In this document: positions 58,955 to 64,000 of the stretch, one piece after another | How the letters are laid out: every line of letters begins with the position of its first letter | How positions within the stretch are numbered: position 1 is the stretch's first letter | Source: Muscardinus avellanarius | Taxonomy: Eukaryota > Chordata > Mammalia > Rodentia > Gliridae | Assembly: GCA_963383645.1 (NCBI GenBank) | Contig: OY726561.1 | Coordinates: forward strand, 30,546,826-30,610,825 | DNA: 64,000 bases | Reading direction: 5' to 3' | Translations under genes and position numbers: made by a program | Notes under the pieces: generated by a model | What the model saw: only the letters and a program-made list of their open reading frames with translations | What the model was told of the DNA's origin: nothing | Database searches by the model: none

Positions 58955-59405
58955 GTCTGTTTTATCTTACTTTTCCTCCTTTGTCTGTCAGAGGAAGGAA
59001 TATCTTATATTTTTCCACAGTGTCATATTATTTCTAATTGTATCTCAAAAGTTTTTCTATTATTTATTTGAACTGTCTTATTTGCATCACAGATATTACT
59101 AAATATTACAAATTTATTGTTGATTTTATCTTTCAAGATCATATTTTTTGTACCAATTCTCTCTGCTGTTTTGGTTTAACCTCTTCCTTCTTCGCGTATT
59201 TTTCCATCCTCATTTGTTTCTGTGACATATACCCTTTTTAAGTCTAAAGACTATATTTAGTATATTTTTATATGGTTTATAACATACTTTAATGGTATGT
59301 CTCATATGTTTCTTCTCTAAATTTTTGTGAAAATAGTTTTACTTTCACATTTTGGCATATGAGGTTTTCTCACATTTAATGGTTTCTTTCTACTTTAAAA
59401 ATCTT
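58955..59405. other. Unclassified AT-rich stretch
   Basis: Nothing recognised. Confidence 0.4.
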
Positions 59406-59411
59406 CTTAGT

Positions 59412-59604
59412 CGGGCATGGTGATACATGCTTGTAATCCCCGCGTTTGGGAGGCAGAGACAGGAGGATCGCCCAGGTTCAAAGCCAGCCTCGCTGTCTTA
59501 AGGGATCTTGTTTTCAAATAAAAAAATATAAAATAGGTCTGGGAGGGTAGCCCAGAGGTAGAAGGGTTTACAGGAACCCCAGTATCACCAAAAAAAAAAA
59601 AAAA
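59412..59604 (+). mobile_element. B1-dID SINE, short form
   Basis: 'gtcgggcatggtgatacatg', 'cctcgctgtcttaagggatc', 'gtctgggagggtagcccaga', A16. Flanks atcttctta and gctttctta. Confidence 0.95.
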
Positions 59605-59667
59605 AGCTTTCTTATGCCATATTGTTTTATTGTTATGCCAATTTTTTCTACTTAGAAATAATTTGGC

Positions 59668-59846
59668 CTGGCATGGTGGCTCATGCTTGTAATCCCAGCA
59701 CTTGGGAGGCAGAGACAGGAGGATCACACAAGTTCGAAGCCAACCACGCTGGTTTAAGAGACCCTGTTTCCAAGTAAAAATATAAAATAGGTCTGGGAAT
59801 GTAGCCCAGAGGTAGAAGGGCATCCAGGGACCCCAGTACCATAAAA
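59668..59846 (+). mobile_element. B1-dID SINE, short form
   Basis: 'ggcctggcatggtggctcat', 'aaccacgctggtttaagaga'. Flanks agaaataattt and agaaataaaattt. With the preceding SINE it creates a 138-codon antisense open frame, which is not a gene. Confidence 0.95.
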
Positions 59847-59849
59847 AAA

Positions 59850-60688
59850 GAAATAAAATTTGAAAGCATTATAAGACTTAGAAAATAATTTTATAATATT
59901 TTATGCTTCTGAATCATATAATTAATCGCATCTCTCAACTTGCAGCATAAGAATAAATCAATACTTTATAAAACAAACATGGCTTACACATACTTCTCTG
60001 ACCCTGATACTTCTGAGCATAAACTTTTTGTTCTTAAGACTTCTGCTATTACCAATACAATGTGGACATCAATAGCATTTGTTGTGTTCCTTATATTGGT
60101 CTATTTCTCATCTTCAAGAGGAATTTTGAGAGAAAGATTCATGAGTAATATACGTGCTATTTTATTATTCAGCAATATTTTTATAATATGAGAGTATATA
60201 AATGACAACTGCATAAAGAACAGAATATTTCATTCTCATATAACAAGTTTTAGACATCCTTTTAGGTATCATTTGGCATTAAAAATTTCTAGGACTCTAA
60301 GAAACTTCTACTATGACAAATTCTAGTAAATTTGTTAAGTGCCAAGGTGTAGTAAAGAATCTGAAAAATACATAAGAAATATGTGATCACTAGAAGAAGT
60401 ATTAGAGTCCAAATTTTTTCACATATCTCCAACAAGTTGATTAAATTTGCTCACAATTATTGGAATTTATATGAAGATTTTTCTTCTTTATTTTTGAACA
60501 AGCTTGTTTCTTGTGTTGGTTAATATTTTAGTTTATTTTGGCTTCACTCAGTGAAAGATGCTCATATTTTTACAAAGATAAATTACAGAGAAATAAAAGA
60601 ATAAGTGCAAGAAGCAGAGAAGCAATAATTTTCATCAAATGCACAACTAAGATAAGAACAAGCACTACTTCAAACAGAAGTTACAACT
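59850..60688. other. Unclassified AT-rich stretch
   Basis: Nothing recognised. Confidence 0.4.
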
Positions 60689-60762
60689 CAAAATGTTAAG
60701 AATTAAAAATATTCTCTCAATAATTATGCTGAATATAGATGGCCTCAAATCCCTAATCAAGC

Positions 60763-61064
<302 letters not shown>

Positions 61065-62332
61065 CTGGTCAAAAGATATAAGGCAGCTTTTCTATATGCC
61101 AACCATAAATCCACTCATAAATCCACTAAAAAGAAATCCAGAAAACATTTCCACTCATGATATTCACAAAACAATAAAATACTTAGAATAAACCTAACCA
61201 AAAAGGCAAAAAAAAAACTCTACAAAGAAAGTTAAAAAACATTGAAAACATAAAGAAAATCTAAGAAAATGGAATGACTTCCCATTCTCTTAGGTAGGCA
61301 GAATAAATATAAAAAAATGACTATTCTTTCAAAAATGATATAAAGATTCAATTTAATATCTATTAAAATAACAAAGTCATTCCTCCTAAATATAGAATAT
61401 TCAGTCCTTAAATTCATTTGGTACAAAACTAAACAAACAAACAACAATAACAAAAAAAAACCAAAATAGTCACACTAGTTCTTAGCAACAAAAAACAAGC
61501 AGGAAGCATTACAATACCTGACTTCACACTATACTACAAAGATATTGCAATCAAACCAGCATGGCATTGTCACAAAAGCAGACACATAGACCAATGAAGG
61601 AGAATAGGAGGTTCAACAAAAATTCTACACACTGACAACCAATAGCTTTTTTGCTGAAGTGACCAAAAATATACACTGGAAAAAAAGATAACCTCTTCAG
61701 CAAATGGTGTTGACAAAACTTATTACTTATATACAGAAAAATAGAAATAAATTCCACTTTTTCACCCTACAAAAGAGTCAACTCAAGATGAATCAAAGAC
61801 CTGGAAAGTAGACCAGAGACCACGCAGTTACTTGAAGAAAACATAGACCCAACACTCCAACACATAGGCACAGGTAAAGACTTCCTCAACAAGACCCCAT
61901 TGGCACAGGAATTTAAAACGAGAATCAATATGTGAGAGTGTATTAAACTGAAGAGCCTCTGTGCAGCAAAGAAAACTATCGAGAACCTCAAAAAAGAGCT
62001 GACAGAATGAGAGAAGATTTTTGCCAGCAACTCCTCTGATAGTGGACTAATATCTAGAATATAGAGAGAACACAAGAAACTCACCACCAAAAAAAAAAAA
62101 AAAATCCAATAAAAAATGTTCAAGTTAAATAGACACTTGACAAAAAAAAAACACAAATGGCAAATAAATGTGTCAAAAAAAGTGTTCAACATCATTAGCA
62201 TTAGTCAAAACTACCCTGAGTTTTCACCTAACCCTAATCAGAATGGCAATCTTTAAAAACACAATAGCAAATGTTGAGTAGGATGTGGAGAAATAGGAAC
62301 TCTAATACAGCAGTGATTGGACTGCAAATTCT

Positions 62333-62561
62333 GGGCTTGGTGGTGCACTCTTGTAATCCCAGCATTCAGGAGGCTGAGACTGGAGGATCCTGGTTGGTGG
62401 ACAGCCTCAGCTACTTAGTGAGGCCCTCTGCAACTTTGTGAAACCCTGTTTCAAAATAAAGAATAAAAAATAGGGCAGGAGTTGTAGCTCGGAGGTTGAA
62501 TGCCCCTGGGTTCCATCTCCAGACATACAAAAAACAAACAACAACAACAACAAAAAAAAAA
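62333..62561 (+). mobile_element. B1-dID SINE, long form, in L1
   Basis: 'gggcttggtggtgcactctt', 'ctacttagtgaggccctctg', 'gggcaggagttgtagctcgg', (CAA)n tail. Confidence 0.9.
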
Positions 62562-62820
62562 ACACAATACCTTAGATGAATGAAGAAGGTCAACTAACTG
62601 AGGGGAATGGAAGCAGGGAAGAAGGAAACACCTCAGTAGACATGATGTACATGCACAACTTATCAAAGTCAATCACTGTGCTAATCAAAATAAGAAGTAG
62701 AGGGGTCAGGAATAGGGTGGAAACTGGAGAAGGGCTAAATGAGTGCTGTGCATATGTATGTCTCTTATCACCCTAAACTTTCCTCAAGATGCATGATTGC
62801 AATGTACCAATTTCTAAAAA

Positions 62821-64000
62821 AAGGAAATATCATTTTTGTTTAGAGTTGTAATTTCCTTTTCCACTATAATGTTTGATGACTAGCTATAAATATAAAATAA
62901 TTAAAGACAATTTAAACATATCACTAATAAAAATATCTGTATTTGTCAGTAATTTTTGAAAAACAATTGAATTTCAATAGACCAAAATTACAACTACTCT
63001 GAGCACCTTAATTTTTTAGATTAGAATTTTTTGGAGACATCTTTGTATTATATTTATTACCTGCATGTTTAATGACAGCTCCTAAAATGTAATGATGTTA
63101 CCTATTTTTCCTCACAGTCATACCCACCATTCTCTGTTCTCAAATGAATAAACAACTAAACCTGCCGCAGCCTGGCTAGTTATGTGTCCTCAGACAAGTT
63201 GTATGGTGTGTCCAGACCTCACTTTTTTTCTCTACTAAGAAAGCTTTGGTGAGCCTCATGTGTCAGCCTTCCTCTTTGAAGAGTCCAGAATACTCTCAGT
63301 AGTAAATGGCAACGTTTATATACACACAAAAAATCTGCCTATGCAAAATTACATCATTTTCTCAGAAGTCAGTTGATACAGTGAGAAGGGGAATCTGTGC
63401 TAGGAAGCAGGGATAAAGGAGAAGAAATGTAAAGTGTGATTTGGGAATACTAGTACAGTAAGGTTAGGGAATACTTGTATTCAAAGAAAAGACCAAAGTC
63501 ACAACTTTGTCCTTTCAAATGCTATCTGCCTTTTCAGATGTCAATTTTCATCTCTTTCTGACTTCAAAGAAGCTCCCCCTTAGTGGTGGGTTTAAAATAG
63601 ATACTTTCCATATGCGATTTTCCTATGGAGGGGATATGTATTAGGGAAGATACAATGTAAGCACTGATTAAGAACATGAAGTACATTTCCTTGGTCGTCC
63701 ATAAATCTTTACAAATCTCTGAGCCTAATAAGGTCATTTATTGTGTCATAATACACAGTGAGTTGTAGACACTTTTTTGTGACATATTGCAGAATAGAAA
63801 TGAATAATAAATACAAAATTGTACTTCCATGGTTCTTATAGATGCCATTCCTGTAACATATTTATGATTTTTGTTTTTCTTATATAGCTAATGTTATTTT
63901 TAGCATGTAGTCTATTTATGGAATATTTTCTCATCGTCCTAATAATCTTTCTCAATTTGAGAAATACAAGGTAGAAATTTTAATAGAAAGCTACTTTTTT
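62821..64000. other. Unclassified DNA to the end of the window
   Basis: No transposon or exon recognised; AT-rich. Confidence 0.4.

Noticed and set aside
59407..59823. 138-codon minus-strand open frame
   Set aside because: It reads across two adjacent SINEs (59412-59604 and 59668-59846) on their antisense strand. The same peptide words recur wherever this SINE occurs.
61767..62201. 144-codon minus-strand open frame, the longest non-ORF1 frame on that strand
   Set aside because: Antisense of the plus-strand L1 ORF2 C-terminal region; hydrophobic antisense peptides of this kind recur in L1s.

Overview
The window is AT-rich nuclear DNA from a placental mammal, almost certainly a rodent of the squirrel-related clade. 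The evidence is about 36 copies of one dimeric SINE: a 7SL-derived B1-type left arm (GGGCGTGGTGGC...GCTTGTAATCCC) joined through an A-rich linker to an ID-like right arm (GTCTGGGAGTGTAGCCCAGAGG...CCCAGTACCACC). This is the B1-dID architecture known from dormice, squirrels, mountain beaver and relatives. The consensus seen here does not look like the common squirrel or marmot version, so a dormouse or mountain beaver is my weak guess. Two forms of the SINE are named below. 'Long' copies carry CTTAGTGAG twice in the left arm. 'Short' copies have one such segment (CTGGCTTAAGAGACC) and are the least decayed.

No recognised host protein-coding gene is present. The only long intact reading frame with a clear family is a LINE-1 ORF1 (14428-15333). 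The best candidate for an unannotated host transcript is a two-exon model at 34618-35435 (TATA box, CAG|GTAAGA donor, pyrimidine-rich acceptor, short ORF read across the junction, AATAAA signal). It is a hypothesis only.

Layout. 1-5 kb: two old minus-strand L1 ORF2 fragments with SINE insertions. 5-8 kb: nested SINEs and two plus-strand L1 3' ends. 8.19-8.67 kb: a solo class II (ERVK-type) LTR with a perfect 6-bp target duplication, followed by MIR remnants. 9.6-12.2 kb: two L1 insertions, each with an inverted 5' part (twin priming). 14.4-15.5 kb: ORF1-only L1. 17.75-18.06 kb: MaLR-type LTR. 19.4-22.75 kb: the longest L1, minus strand. 23-28 kb: a dense cluster of SINEs. 29.9-30.6 kb: a 102-bp direct duplication. 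32.6-35.4 kb: mostly single-copy DNA holding the two-exon candidate. 37.3-40.6 kb: an internally deleted L1 containing a 46-bp perfect palindrome, then a minus-strand L1 and an old L1 3' UTR. 42.3-43.65 kb: probable minus-strand LTR of about 1.3 kb. 43.9-51.4 kb: mostly single-copy DNA. 51.4-56.6 kb: SINE cluster, including two SINEs in one target site and a Tigger-like DNA transposon split by later insertions. 58.7-62.8 kb: SINEs and a broken plus-strand L1. The rest is unclassified.

Most long open frames are antisense readings of L1 or of the SINE and were left out. No CRISPR array, tRNA, rRNA or prokaryotic feature was seen. Family assignments come from recognising sequence, not from a database search, and boundaries without target duplications are good to about 10-50 bp.
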